A DNA stretch of 64,000 nucleotides from Raphanus sativus (Eukaryota; Streptophyta; Magnoliopsida; Brassicales; Brassicaceae): positions 27,441,288 through 27,505,287 of the forward strand of contig NC_079519.1 of assembly GCF_000801105.2 (NCBI RefSeq). Reading direction: 5' to 3'. Below are positions 36,154 through 48,373 of this stretch, piece by piece. A program made the position numbers and the translations under genes. Under the pieces are notes generated by a model. That model did not search any database and had not been told where the DNA came from. It saw only the letters and a list, made by a program, of their open reading frames with translations. Within the stretch, counting starts at the first letter, position 1. Every line of letters starts with the position of its first letter.

Positions 36154-38304
36154 GTGATGCTTCTTTTAGGGTGCCTTTATATATTGAAAACCAAAGACAT
36201 GGATTTACTTTTTTTTTTTTTTTGTTGTTACTTTGAATTAGTTGCAGTTATGGCTGAAATAGAGGTTCCGGTGTACTGTTACTGGAACGGTTGCATCAAG
36301 TATGGCCCGGAAGGTGTATACTATGAAGGATCCACTCCTAAGAAGATTATAGTCCACCCTAAGATTGCATTAAACAGATTGTTGGATGAGATGTATGTGC
36401 TAACTGGAGTACATGTTGATAAGCAGAGATCCAAAGTCAAAATATTCGGTCGGTATCCTTCTGTTGTTGGACAGTCAGAGCTTCAGTATCTGCTTCAACC
36501 ATAGTTTGGAGACAATGCTTGAGGTTCCAAGCAAACACCCTTCTATTCAAAATGTGGAATTGTATTTGAAAGTGAAATCTGTTGGAGTTATTGGTCCTGC
36601 TGCTTGTTCCTCGAAACGACAGAGGAATGATATAGCTGTTAAGTTAGAGATGGATAACCGTAACATGTTGATAGAAGACGAAGTTGGAGGTGGTGACTTG
36701 ACATATAAAAGCTCAGGATTAGATACTGTGGCGCAGGTGGTTCATTTGACAAGAGGAGATAACAGCAACCCTCGGAAGGATTTGAATAAAGAGTCCGGTT
36801 CTGGTGTTTCGAAACCTTGTCTGTCTAGTTTGTGGCTAGACGATCATGACTTGCGTGTAGGATTGTGCTTGAAAGGTGCTGATGAGCTGAAGAAGGCAGT
36901 GGATTGGTGTTCAATTAAAGGAATGCGGAAGTGTGTGGCACGAGAGACTGGGACAGACGAGTGTATGTTTAAGTGCGTCTGGTGGAAATGCAAGTGGTCA
37001 CTTGGGGCTGCTAAAATGGAAAAGCACGGTGGTCTTTTCGAGATAGTCAAGTATACTGCCTGGTCCACATACTTGTCGTCCACTTGAGCCAGAAATTTTT
37101 TATTCAGAGTTGGAAGCAGATGAGACTGAACGTGTTGTCAGGGTAAATCCAACGCTATCAGTTGCAGAGTTGAACAATTGGTGGAAAGAAATAATTGGAT
37201 ATGAGATTGAAACTAAGGACGTGCAGGCTGCTAAAGAGGAGGCTATTAAAAGAGCCTTTGGAGATTGGGATCAGAGTTTTGAAGATTTGCCCAAGTTAAT
37301 GTCTGCCTTTCAATCATCTAATGGACTCTTAGTGGACTGGAAGTACGATCTTTTTCATTCTGTGGGGTGTTTTGGGCATTTCCACAGTCCATCCAAGGGT
37401 TTCAACACTGTAGACCTCTGATCCTAGTGGACACCAAAGAGCTGAAAGGTAAGTACCAGTTGAAACTGATGATTGCCTCATGTCTAGATGCAAGCGACTA
37501 TTTGTTGCCTCTTGCCTTTGCTGTGACCAAGGAAGTGTCATCAGATAGTTGGCGTTTGGTTTCTCACTAATATCAGAGAGAAAGTTACACAAAAGAAAGG
37601 CCTTTGCCTCATCTCTAGTCCCCACCCGGACATACTCGCTGCTATTAACGAACCTGGGTCTCAATGGCAAGAAACCCTGGGCTTATCACAGATTCTGTCT
37701 GAAACATTTCTCGTCCCAACTCTGTCGCGATTTTCCAGGCTACTACCAACTGGAGAATCTTGTGAAGCAAGCTGGATCCACAGGTCAGAAGGAGGATTTT
37801 GAAACCTACATGGAGAGAATTAAGAAGGAGAACCCAGAAGCTCGGAGAAGGTTAGACCGGATCCCTCAAAATCAGTGGGCTCTGGTTCACGACGGTGGTC
37901 GCAGATACGGAATCACAGTTTGTAGAGGCTTTGATTTGGCTGGTCATGCAGTGACAGGTTCTATTCTGCTTCTGTTTGATGAGCTGAGAGTCTGGTTTGA
38001 CGACTGTTCTCTTTTTAGCCGCGCATTTCTTAACTGCGGCGATGTGTTCACTAAACCTGTTACGGATAAGCTTGAAGAGTTCAGGAGAGCTTCTGTTGCT
38101 TACGTTGTAATGCCGTCAAACAACAACGAGTTTCAGGTCGCAGCACCGTCACGAAATTATAAATGGATCGTTCAGTTATCAGCTTGGCCGGAATCTTCCG
38201 GAGTTCCGAGAATGTTTCCTCCAGTCATTCCTCCACCACCGCCTCCATCTTACTTAGCCCAACGCAAAACAACTCCTAAGACTAATAATAACAAGAAGAG
38301 CTGA
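36154..38304 (+). pseudogene. MULE/MuDR-family transposase gene, frameshifted
   Basis: The protein can be followed across frames. MAEIEVPVYCYWNGCIKYGP from 36249 is the N-terminal domain typical of MuDR-family genes. Next comes the MuDR N-terminal zinc-type domain (LKGADELKKAVDWCSIKGMR, ...CMFKCVWWKCKWSL), the MULE catalytic part (LILVDTKELKGKYQLKLMIA; AYHRFCLKHF), and a conserved tail (QNQWALVHDGGRRYGI), ending at 38304 with a Pro-rich and Lys/Asn-rich tail. Frame breaks lie near 36495, 37052, 37355, 37556 and 37650. The SWIM-type zinc finger usual at the end is not seen. Arabidopsis has MuDR-type genes near NPR1 (At1g64255/64260, from memory) on the other side, so order has changed. No terminal inverted repeats were found. 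Decayed former gene or element. Confidence 0.82.
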
Positions 38305-38986
38305 GAGAGGAAGATTTTAAAGCCGAACCGAAGCGGTCATTTTGGTATGGTTATGTAGTAATATTGTGGCTTTCAGAAGTTTGGGTTGATCAGTGTAGAT
38401 GCTCTTACGGAAACAAGGACGTGTGTTGATGTTTCTTTTTTTGTTTTTTTTTTGTATGTGATAATTAATTCGGTTTGTGTGAGAACTTCTTTACCATCTC
38501 ATTCCCAATCGTTTTTTCTCTTGCTATCTCCCTTCACCACCGTAATATACAGATAACATGTCTATGCTAAGCGTACCCTTTACTGTTTAAGAATGTTTCT
38601 CTGTTATAGAATTACTAAATATTTGAAAATACAAAAATATAATAAGTGATTAAATTTTTTGTTTTGATGGTTTATAAGTTTTAGTTGTTTTATTATTTAC
38701 ATTCATGAAAAACAAATAGAAAACTATTATTAAATATAAAATTACTTTTTCTTACAATCTGTATGATTGGTTTGATTATTTTTAAATTTATTACATTGCA
38801 TCTATTATTCTAAATTGAACCATAACAATTTTTATTCTTACAGGAAAATAAAAATGAAATTAGTTTCACTTTGTTTGTTTTATTTATTTTGTAGAATATC
38901 TTTCAGAAAATTATGTATAACTCAATAGAAAAATTGTTTAGTTTTAGTTAGACATATATTTTTGTTATAAGAATTTAGATTGGTTT
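38305..38986. other. AT-rich intergenic up to gap
   Basis: 3' flank of the MULE gene, then very AT-rich sequence. No feature seen. Confidence 0.5.
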
Positions 38987-39086
38987 NNNNNNNNNNNNNN
39001 NNNNNNNNNNNNNNNNNNNNNNNNNNNNNNNNNNNNNNNNNNNNNNNNNNNNNNNNNNNNNNNNNNNNNNNNNNNNNNNNNNNNNN
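38987..39086. other. Assembly gap (100 N)
   Basis: One hundred N of unknown true length, just inside the leader of the copia LTR at 39417. Confidence 0.99.
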
Positions 39087-39569
39087 GCGGTTCCACAATC
39101 AGCTCGACTTGAAACGAATCTCGGATACATCAAAGAATGTCCGTGGACAAAACAACATCGGTTAGGGTTTTGCTTAGCATGAACATATATTTATAAAGAC
39201 GAAAAAAATTATTCTTCGATGAATATGTAAGTCAATTGAATACTCATGTCTAACTGATTAAGTAAACTTAGCTGTTTTATTTTGACTGAGATATGATTGT
39301 CGATGAGACATCTAACAAATCATCGGAGATGCAATCGGATCAACATGCTTAGTTTATTTCTCGGTAGTAAGTTTTTTTCTCTTTTGGCGGCTAGGGTTAG
39401 AGCGTGCTGATAACAATGTTGTGAATCAATAGAGAAGGAGATAATCGATTGTTCTTATTATTCCATAGGCAGATGGTACATATACATAGGTACATCACTC
39501 TAGTATTTATAACCGTCTAGAATATGGGTTTTTGGACTATGATGGACATCCATATAATTATTCATACCA
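39087..39569 (-). mobile_element. Copia 5' LTR with leader
   Basis: 39417-39569 (153 bp) resembles the LTR at 29852-30003 in the same orientation, with roughly 13% differences. Its left neighbour reads on the minus strand GTTATCAGCACGCTCTAACC, at the place expected for a primer-binding site, so this is the 5' LTR. 39087-39416 would be the untranslated leader. The polyprotein is absent or in the gap. Confidence 0.6.
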
Positions 39570-40070
39570 ATTTTGTTTTAATTATGTGCATTATATGTCC
39601 ATTATGGTCATCGTAGAATACAACCGAATGGGCCTATTTGGCCAAGGTCACACTCCACTTTACGTTTAGTGACCCGATTAATTAGCTAATTTTTTTTGAT
39701 TAATTAGTTAGCTAGTTAGATTTTATTTTTTAAAAGGTTGGTAGTGATCATGGAAATCTGACAATTCCTGTTATTTCATTGAGAAAATTCATCAAATTTC
39801 AAATTCTATTTCTTTAGTGATATTATCATTTTGACAAGTGGTTTGTGACCTATGAATCACGTATATTGCTGTTGCAGCCGGATAAAAAGGATTCAAATAC
39901 ATTATTTTCATAATAGTATATGAAGATTTTGATGAATGAAAGATTGTGATTTATCAGAATCTATATAATAGTTAAACAATACAATGATTTTTTTTCTTGT
40001 AAGATTGTTTCTCGAGATTATTTAGTAAATATTATTAATCCAGATGTTAAATAATACACTTTTATAGATT

Positions 40071-40599
40071 TCATTTTAGCATCCCCGAAAAGTCCAAATC
40101 AATATGAATTAGTTGATGCAAAACATCCGTCTCATTAGAAATCGGAGATTTCGTATCAACTTCTTTGAATCCATCTTCACAGGTTCCCAGATTAATCAAT
40201 GCAGTAGACAGAGCAAAATTACCGTCTTTATAATTGCCCAAATCGACGAATCTCAAAGTATCGTTCAAAGAATCATTAACATCATCAAAAAACTCGACAC
40301 AATCACGTAAAGATGACTCAATACCATGTGTAAGGTTCTTCTTGAGAATCTCCTCAGCGATCCCTTTCACGGTAGTTGATTTTGATGCAGTGTTCTTCGT
40401 TATTGCTATGACCAGTTCTTTGAGACTAGTTGCATTTTTGCTTCCGCGGATCTTTTTCAAGATATTGAACACATATATCATAATTGAAATCTGGATCTGT
40501 GGTTGTCGCTTTCTTGCAATAATTTTGGATTAGAGTTTGCGCAGTGGCTAAACAGTTGAGGAAGAGAAAGAACACAACAAAAGAAAAGATAAATTTCAT
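40071..40599 (-). pseudogene. Invertase/pectin methylesterase inhibitor-like, one frameshift
   Basis: A single-exon plant invertase/PME inhibitor (PMEI domain). A signal peptide MKFIFSFVVFFLFLNCLATA starts at 40599. It is followed by the N-terminal hairpin with two Cys (NYCKKATTTDPDFNYDIC), the middle helix with its Cys (ESSLRDCVEFFDDV), and CEDGF near the end; the stop is at 40071. The four family cysteines plus the extra one are present. At about 40443-40449 one base is missing (GATCCGCGGAAGC), so the frame changes between EKDP and RGSKNATS. Without that indel it would be an ordinary secreted inhibitor of about 175 residues. Real pseudogene or sequence error. Confidence 0.85.
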
Positions 40600-40937
40600 T
40601 ATTTTATTGTTTATTTGAAACAACAGAAAATGAGAACTTATAGATGAAGAAAATATACAACTTTCCGATAAGATTTATAGTAAACTGGAGCAAAATTTGG
40701 ACAACTGGACTAATATGTCATAAAACAATAAGATATGTTTCAGTGTATAAAAAAGAAAGAAATATTTCCATAGGATATTCACTTTAACTTTTAGTTAAAA
40801 AATATTTTATTTCATAATATTGGTCAACCTTCAATGTTTGATTTCCAACTTTTCATATATGCAAGTTAACTTTTGCCAATTCCATTAGATATGTGTCCAT
40901 ATCATATTTACATAATTGAAATTTAGAATCTATTTAA
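40600..40937. other. Promoter side of PMEI-like gene
   Basis: AT-rich upstream sequence. No further feature recognised. Confidence 0.4.
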
Positions 40938-41638
40938 TCTATACTATTAAAGCATATGACTATTTATGATCTACCCCTGAAATTTCTAAGTAATTACAAA
41001 AATTGCATATATCTTTCTAGCATTATTTGTAACCAATCAAAAGTTATTATTTTGCAATTACATTAAAGAGTATTTAATATAATTCAGCTTTTAAAAAAAA
41101 AATTGTTTCCTAAATATTTGCACCATATCTTTCCAAAAAATCTTTTCACATTATTTATTATTTGAAAGCATTTATTAAATAAAATTAAGTTAAAATAACA
41201 AATGATTAAATCAACAAAATTATAATACAGGACTGAATTATCTCGACTCCTTAAAAAATAGTTTCATTTAAAATAAAAACTAAATCACATAAACTAAATT
41301 TAATAAAATTATAGAAAATATTTTGAAACGCACAAATGAAATTTTCAATACAAGAGTGTTGAAGATATAAAATATTTTATTTAAGTTAAAAAAATCAGGG
41401 TAAAATAAGTTTAAATTCGGTTTAAATAAATAAAATCATATTACGGGTTAGAATTATTTAGAGTCTTCTAAAATTTACTCATATTAAAAATAACAAAATA
41501 AGTCATATAGGTAAATTTAAGATAAATTTTATAAAAAGTTAAAATATATAATTTATCAAAAATCATATTTTTTATTATGTAAAATAATTTTCCAACAAAA
41601 AAAATACTCGCCCTTTTTAAGAGCGGATCAAAATCTAG
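40938..41638 (+). mobile_element. Non-autonomous Helitron A
   Basis: 701 bp starting TCTATACTATTAAAGC right after A and ending GAGCGGATCAAAATCTAG before T. TC at the 5' end, CTAG at the 3' end and insertion between A and T are the Helitron hallmarks, and the terminal sequences resemble common Brassicaceae Helitrons. No Rep/helicase coding. The 3' hairpin is poor here. Confidence 0.72.
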
Positions 41639-42848
41639 TCTATCTTATTAAAACTCAAGTAGAAAATTGGAGTGTTTGGAGACTTGAATAGGAGAATATG
41701 AGATTTGATACTGTTTGGAAACTTGAATATCAAATTAAATGAAAACTGTTTGGAAACTTAGATAATAGATTAAATGAAAACTGTTTGGAAACTTGGATAG
41801 TATATTAAATACTTTTTTTTTATTTGCACATTTAAACCATTACTTTTACAATAAATTAATTATTTCCTTTTTGTATTTCTTTTTATTTACATATTCTGCC
41901 TCTGCATTTAAAATCATTTTGAATTAATTAATTATAATTTCAAAGCTTATCTAAACAAATCAATATTCATATATTGACCAAATCATAAATTATTTTCTTT
42001 GGGGTGAAAATAAAAACAAACTGAAATATATAATATATATTATATAAAACAATTTTTAAATATAATATTACCTTATTTAGTTTAGTCAAATATAAATTTC
42101 AAGAGTTCAATTTTCAAGAAAACAAAATATCGTAAAATTAATAATAATTCATAGAAAATTAATGCAAAAATTAAAATTTTAATTTTTAGTATGTTGTTTC
42201 ATTTTAAACTAAATTAACAAAAATAACAGGTTAATATATAAATAGTAAAATTACATCAAGTTATAAAACTTTTAATATAATATTATGTACAAATAAAAAA
42301 TATTATCAAAAATCTATATTAGAAAAATAATATATTCTACTATATATGTCAATTATAAAACATTAAAATATACATGAAACTTTTTTATAAACCAGCGGGT
42401 TATGAGTTTACGTTGAACACAAGTCAAACTAGATATCCGTGGGGGTTAATGTATGATTTTTTCAGTTTCCTTTTTAAAAACAAAGTCTACACAAGTTATA
42501 AAATTATCGAAACAAACTGCACAAGTTATAAAATTTTAGATATAATATTATGTACAAAAATACTTTTTGAAAGAATTTAATAAAAAAGTATTTTATTTTT
42601 TCACAGAATCAGATTGATAAGGACATCAAAACACCAGTTGAAATACAAATCTTCGTTTGGATATCGTGTTTATAGAATTTTAAAATTAAGTAAATACAAT
42701 TCAGATATGTAAATTTTCCGAGGGTTTTAGTTGGATTACTTCGGTCCGGGAAGGTTTGTAGGAGACAAAAAAATATGTAAATAAGCAATGTGTTTAAAAA
42801 ATCATTACATACTTTATAAAAAAATTCCCCGCGCGGATCAAAATCTAG
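41639..42848 (+). mobile_element. Non-autonomous Helitron B, abutting A
   Basis: 1210 bp starting TCTATCTTATTAAAACTC directly at the end of Helitron A and ending CCCCGCGCGGATCAAAATCTAG before T. CCGCGCGG gives the 3' palindrome. Near the 5' end (about 41671-41815) four imperfect units of about 40 bp with CTGTTTGGAAACTT(G/A)GATA are in tandem. No coding capacity. Confidence 0.75.
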
Positions 42849-45800
42849 TTTACCATCATGCCACTTTCATTAATACTTAATTTTTGGAAATTTAGATAGT
42901 ATAGCAAGGAAGCTTTGAGCAGCTTTAGAGCTAGAATTTGGAAAACAAAAAACTGAACCACAGCAACCGAAAAATGAATCTGAACCTAACAAAATCCGAA
43001 ATAAATACTCGAATGATTCTACAGTATTATAGTATTTTCACATTCTCTTTCATGCAATTCTCTTTTAACCAGTTTAACATACTGCAGGGCGGTACATCGC
43101 ACTGACCAAAAAAATAACATCTTGAGTAGCTACTTATAAAGAGCATAATCATAAATATAATATAGAATTTTAATGTAAAAATTTTTGTAAAAAAGCATAT
43201 AAATGTTTAAAATTTAAAATATTGTTTCTACATCAGATTGCATATGCATATGATATGTGTTGATTATTGTTGACATCTTAGGTGGGGTATTGAATCGTGA
43301 AGCTGGACTGAAACAATTTTGCGCTTTTGAGTTGAGATTTGAAGATAATTCTTTATTTAATTTCTTTATCAAATATGAACGTCAAATTTATTGATCACTA
43401 CAGTACAACAGATTTAGAAATTTAATATTCATTGTAAAATTAAAATATATCATGATGTTGATGAATGAAAGTGCATTATTAATCGTAACAATCTTGCAAT
43501 GGACCATCATAAGAAAATTAGGAATGGATAGAAAAGAACGAGTAGGAATAAAATTTGGGAATGATTAGGAATTATAATTCTCTACAAACAAAGGAAGGAG
43601 AAAGAATGAAAATGAAATATTAATCTTCATAAATGGTAAATCTTTCAAGGAATATTAAGGAATGTGGTGTTCTACTTCATTTCCTTGGTTACCATTAGAA
43701 GTTAGATTAATTAATTTATCCTCAAATTTATTCAAAATGAGTCATGTTGATATAGTTTTTTCCTTTATTTTGTGTATACAGACATTGTTTTATCATATCC
43801 TTACATAATGATGTAAAAATAATTGAATATGTTAGCCATGCTTTTTTATTTGTTTTTTTTCTTAAATAACTTTTTCTATTTCTATGATATATAAATTGTT
43901 TGATATATAACTTCCGTTTAAAAAAAAAACACAATGGCACAAATAAAAATGATATAAAATCTAAACTAAATAGTAATGAAATAGGGAGAATATAAATATA
44001 ATAAATTAAAACCAACTCTGTAAATTATCTATACACATTGAGGTTTTTAATAGAGAGATATCATATATTCAGATATATTGTGTTAATTATTTATGAAATA
44101 CTAAAAATAGTTGATATAATATTTTCTTATAAACTTAATTCAAGTGTATTTTAGAATTTTTAATATGAGATCATTTAAAATTATTAAAAATGACTAAATG
44201 ATTTATTTTTTAATTTGAATCATATAATATTTAGTCAAATTTTTTTTAAAAAGCCCTATATTTTAATATATATATATACATGCTTCCAACACGTATCCAC
44301 TTCCTAATATTTTTAAAAATCTAGCTTTTGTACTTCCATACGATTCCGCTTCTGCGTACATGCTTCTGTTTCCATGTAACACTACATATGATATAAGTAC
44401 ACGTGTTTCTATTATGTATTTTCTATCATTTTATGTGAATAACAAACGGCTTATATAGTGTTTAACTTTTTATGTATTTAGAAAAATTTACAATGAATGT
44501 GTGATTATCGTTAGAGTAAAATAAATAAGGTTCATAATACTATGAAACACATGAAATAAAGGAGTAAGGTCAGAAGATGATAGTGTTTTATTGATTAGAA
44601 GAGCATGAATACAACGAATTGGTTCGTAAATCCTAGTTCTACCTACATGCTTCTATAGTCAAAAATATATATTAATTGAGTATATATTGGTCAATGAGTA
44701 TTTGCACTCCATATACAAGAATAACATCATAATTTACATGCATGGAACTTTACCTTTTTGGCTGAACTGTTTTTTTTCAATATGGTCCTTCTACCTTTAC
44801 ATTACCTTACGAAAACTTATTGCTTCTTCTTATTCTTTTTTCATTTCTCTTATTTTTTTCATTTCTGAATCATTTTTTCTTTCTCTCTCACGCGTGATCA
44901 GACATAGACACGAATGAGTTATTATCTTATTCACACTAATCGATACATTGATTGGTTCTTCTTCCCCAACATCTTTTCTCATAAAAAACACCTTTTGTTC
45001 TCCGTCGAATCAGAGGAATTTTGATCGATTTACAGCATAGTATCGAAGCTTGAGGCCGAGGACAGCAGATCAAGCAATTCTGGTGTGCAGAGATTGATTT
45101 CAGCAATTCTCCGGATCATGGGATTTCTGACCTTGTTGCAATTTTGCATGTTTGGTCTCTGATCTTTGTGACTCTTCGATTTTGGTCCAAGAGTTTTAAA
45201 CAAGCAGATTCTTTCATCAAATTTGTTCCACAACTTTCAAGTGTGTTGAGGTTGCCTTGAAGGTTCTTGTGACTTATAGTGAAAGTTGTTATACATTTAA
45301 CCGACCATTGATTGAAAAATTCATCTAACAATAATGATACCCGGATAATTGATATATTAGTTAACTTATCAGAATTTGAGTTTATAATGATAATCGATTA
45401 CTAATCGAAATATCCAACTAACAATAATATTGTCCAGATAAATATTTAAGTTAGACAAACCACTAATATAATAACCAGTTAAGATATAAAATATACGGAT
45501 AAATTGGAATATAACCATCTAAAACGAACATAGGTTTGTTAGATGTAAAATATCCGGATACATTGAAATATAACCATCTAGATCGAAAGTTGGTTTGTTT
45601 CTTCCTCTTGTGAGCACTCATAGGAATAATCATGTAATTTTACTATCTTTCTTTCTCCAATTTTTACTGTTTTTCCATTTGTGCAAATTACCATCTTATT
45701 TGGTATTTTTCATGCAAATGACTCTTGGTCAATTCTATTATAAGGTTTATGAGTCCTCCTTTTATAGGTTCCCAAATTCGAAATCTAAGTTATCATTTCA

Positions 45801-46294
45801 TATTTTAAAATATGGAAATATCGTTTTTGTTAAAAGGTTTTCATTTTAACCGCAAGCAAGAAAAAAAATGACCCGGAGGCCGGAATGCCATATGAGATGC
45901 TTTTGATGGGTAGATGCTCTTGAAGGGGAGATTAGAGCCAAATAAGAAGGTAAATTGAAAACTATGTATAAGATCGTTTCTAATGGTTTTCCTAAATTTC
46001 CCCCTCAAAATGAAGTAAATTTAAAATGAGTTTAAGATTCACTCTAATAATCATACAAAAAAGGAAAAGTAGTCAGTGCTTAAAGACATACAGAACAAGA
46101 CTTCTGTATTATCTTTTTGCTATTTTGTTTGCTTTGGAGATAGCTAATAGAAAGGTAACGTTGGTAATTTTCCTTTTCCTTAAAAGAGAAAAAGTACATA
46201 CATGAACATCTCGTGATTGTCAACCGACACTGGTTCTTTTTATTCTTTACTCGTTCAGGGTTCAGGGTTCTCATCTCTTTTCACAGAGAGGATC
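42849..46294. other. AT-rich intergenic region of 3.4 kb
   Basis: Mostly AT-rich. At about 45015-45155 the plus strand has a short GC-richer open stretch (KLEAEDSRSSNSGVQRLISA-like) after a TTTACAG acceptor-like site. This could be an exon relic, but I do not recognise it. Around 45340-45600 the motif ATCCGGATA recurs with ATATAACCATCTA(A/G)A. No gene can be supported. Confidence 0.5.
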
Positions 46295-47374
46295 ATGAGC
46301 TCTCCGGTGATAGATCAAGACATGATCATAGAGATTCTCTCTCGTTTTCCGGCTTCGGATGTTGGAAAATCTAGTGTTCTTAACAAAGAGTGCAATAAGA
46401 GAAGCTACGAGTCTTGGTTTCTCAACCTCAATCGCGACAGAACCAATTCTATTTCCGGCTACTTTGCGCAATACAGTGGAAGAGGTAGCAACTGTCAAAC
46501 CAGATTTGTCTATGATGAGAAGACAGTTTCTGAAAACAACGGAGTCTCAATCGATTTTCTACCACCGGGAAAAATAAAGATTGAAGCTTGTGATGCAAGT
46601 CATGGGATTTTGCTCTGTGTTAACGAAACAAGATCAAGTGTGACGGAGTACATAGTCTGCAAACCAACCACAAAACAGTATCAGATCATACCGAACCCAA
46701 CAATGCAGACTTGCGCTGTCTCATTCGGTTTAGCGGTAAACCAACTGAACCCTTTCGGGTATAAAATACTTAGGCTTTCTAGATTACCGGGTGTAATAAA
46801 TCGGAGTCATAGAACTTTCGTCTGTGAAGTTTTCGATTCCGATTCTTTTAGGTGGAAGAGGATAAAGAATTTGCGTCTACCAAGAAATGACGGTCTTATT
46901 CTTTCAAAACCGGTACATGCCACTAGATTCTTGCACTGGTTATCATGGGACGGCAATGTGATCCGGTTCTGTCTCGAAACTGAAACTTGGTCTTTCTTTA
47001 AAACACCAAACTTTGGTGTTGCTCCAACATTGGTCAGATACGAAGGGAAGCTAGGTGTTAGCCGTTGGTGGATGACGGGTTCAGGAGAGGGACTAAACCG
47101 GTTATGGGTTTTAAAGAGCAGTTTTGAAAAGGCGTGGGTAAAAGTGAAAGATATTAAACGTATAGGGAGAGGAGAACACGTGTTGTGGACACCAAGCAAC
47201 GACATGGTAACGCTTTCAAGCCGGGATCGTCTTTGTGTGTACAACGTAAAGTCAGAGAAACTGAGTATGATTCACATGAAAAAGGAAGGCACCGATTATG
47301 TTTGGTTCCCGTTTCGTTCTGACTACGAGAGGGTTAATATGGATGAAAGCAGAGAAGCAGAGAACCGCAACTGA
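46295..47374 (+). CDS. F-box protein with F-box-associated domain
   Basis: A single-exon gene of 359 residues. The N-terminal F-box (VIDQDMIIEILSRFPASDVG, then the KSSVLNKECNKRSY helix) would bind a SKP1-like protein and so recruit targets to an SCF ubiquitin ligase. The rest has the beta-propeller-like F-box-associated features: GILLCVNE, VCKPTTKQYQIIPNP, FVCEVFDSDSFRWKRIKNL, ARFLHWLSWDG-type and LRVLKS-type segments. Start chosen at 46295 (MSSPV), directly before the F-box; an in-frame ATG at 46217 would add 26 residues not expected in the family. Position between NPR1 and the kinase gene matches At1g64290 (memory). Substrate unknown. Confidence 0.88.
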   Translation: MSSPVIDQDMIIEILSRFPASDVGKSSVLNKECNKRSYESWFLNLNRDRTNSISGYFAQYSGRGSNCQTRFVYDEKTVSENNGVSIDFLPPGKIKIEACDASHGILLCVNETRSSVTEYIVCKPTTKQYQIIPNPTMQTCAVSFGLAVNQLNPFGYKILRLSRLPGVINRSHRTFVCEVFDSDSFRWKRIKNLRLPRNDGLILSKPVHATRFLHWLSWDGNVIRFCLETETWSFFKTPNFGVAPTLVRYEGKLGVSRWWMTGSGEGLNRLWVLKSSFEKAWVKVKDIKRIGRGEHVLWTPSNDMVTLSSRDRLCVYNVKSEKLSMIHMKKEGTDYVWFPFRSDYERVNMDESREAENRN

Positions 47375-48373
47375 GTCAAAGGCCAATAGGGTCAACATGA
47401 AGGGAGTTTTTCAATGTATGGTTAATTATGTAAAGAATATTCAAACCTCGCTTGGAAGAAGACCGTACTACATTATATGATAAAGATTAGAATATGTCGG
47501 ATCTTAGTCCAGAGACAACTTTTAATAAAAATTAGTTCTGTAATAGCCTGACCCGCTTTGGACAGAGGAAGTCCTTTAAGAATTAAGTTTTTTTTAAAAA
47601 TGAAAAAAAACAGAGAATGTGTCCAAAAAAAAAAACAGAGGACAATGTGGAAGACATTATTATTTTCCCTCATTTTTGGCTCAAACTAAATTAATTACAA
47701 TATTTTTTCTTGTTAAAAATTACATTTATTTGATAAATAGTTACGACGAAGTCGCGGGAACATAAATGGCTTCCAGAGAGTGCGGACAACGGCCAAACAC
47801 AAACCAAATCAAACCTGTTCCATTTTTTTCTTTTTTTGCAATTAATAAATAGATTTTCTGGAAAAATCATTTTTCTGCTTTTCTCTTCAAAACCGTTACA
47901 GAGAGACAGCGAAAACCTTCGAGGATATTTTGTTTTTCTAGGGACTTTCAGAAGCAAGCAGCTAACCCTAAAGAAAAAAAAAAGAAACTAATCTACCTTT
48001 TTTTTTTGAAACTTCTTCTGATTCGAAGTTATATAGGTAAGATCTAGGTTTTCTTGTTTTTTCTTTTCAAATTTCTAATTTTGAAACCAAATTTTATATA
48101 GGTAAGGGTTGGAGATCATTTATGTTTTGGTCAGATTCAATTACTCGAGTATGTGATTTCAAATACTCCAAACAGAACTCAACGATCCCTTGAGGAACAA
48201 GGATCTTCATTACAGGTCTTTCTCTTGGTTCTGTTTTTTTTTTTTTGCCTCCATATTCTCTGTAAAATCATTCAACATTTTTAATGTAATTAAATTCTCC
48301 TCTGCTTCTGATTTGATTTTTCTTTTTTCTTTCTTTACCAGACAACCTTGTTCTATTTTTTTACAAGCCTAGG
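47375..48373. other. Intergenic; 5' leader of the kinase gene
   Basis: Divergent sequence with T-rich runs. A probable leader intron (donor GGTAAGATC near 48037, acceptor CAG near 48343) suggests the kinase mRNA starts around 47900. No other gene. Confidence 0.45.

Noticed and set aside
42374..42580. ORF of 68 codons in Helitron B
   Set aside because: AT-biased, without motif or context, inside a non-coding Helitron.
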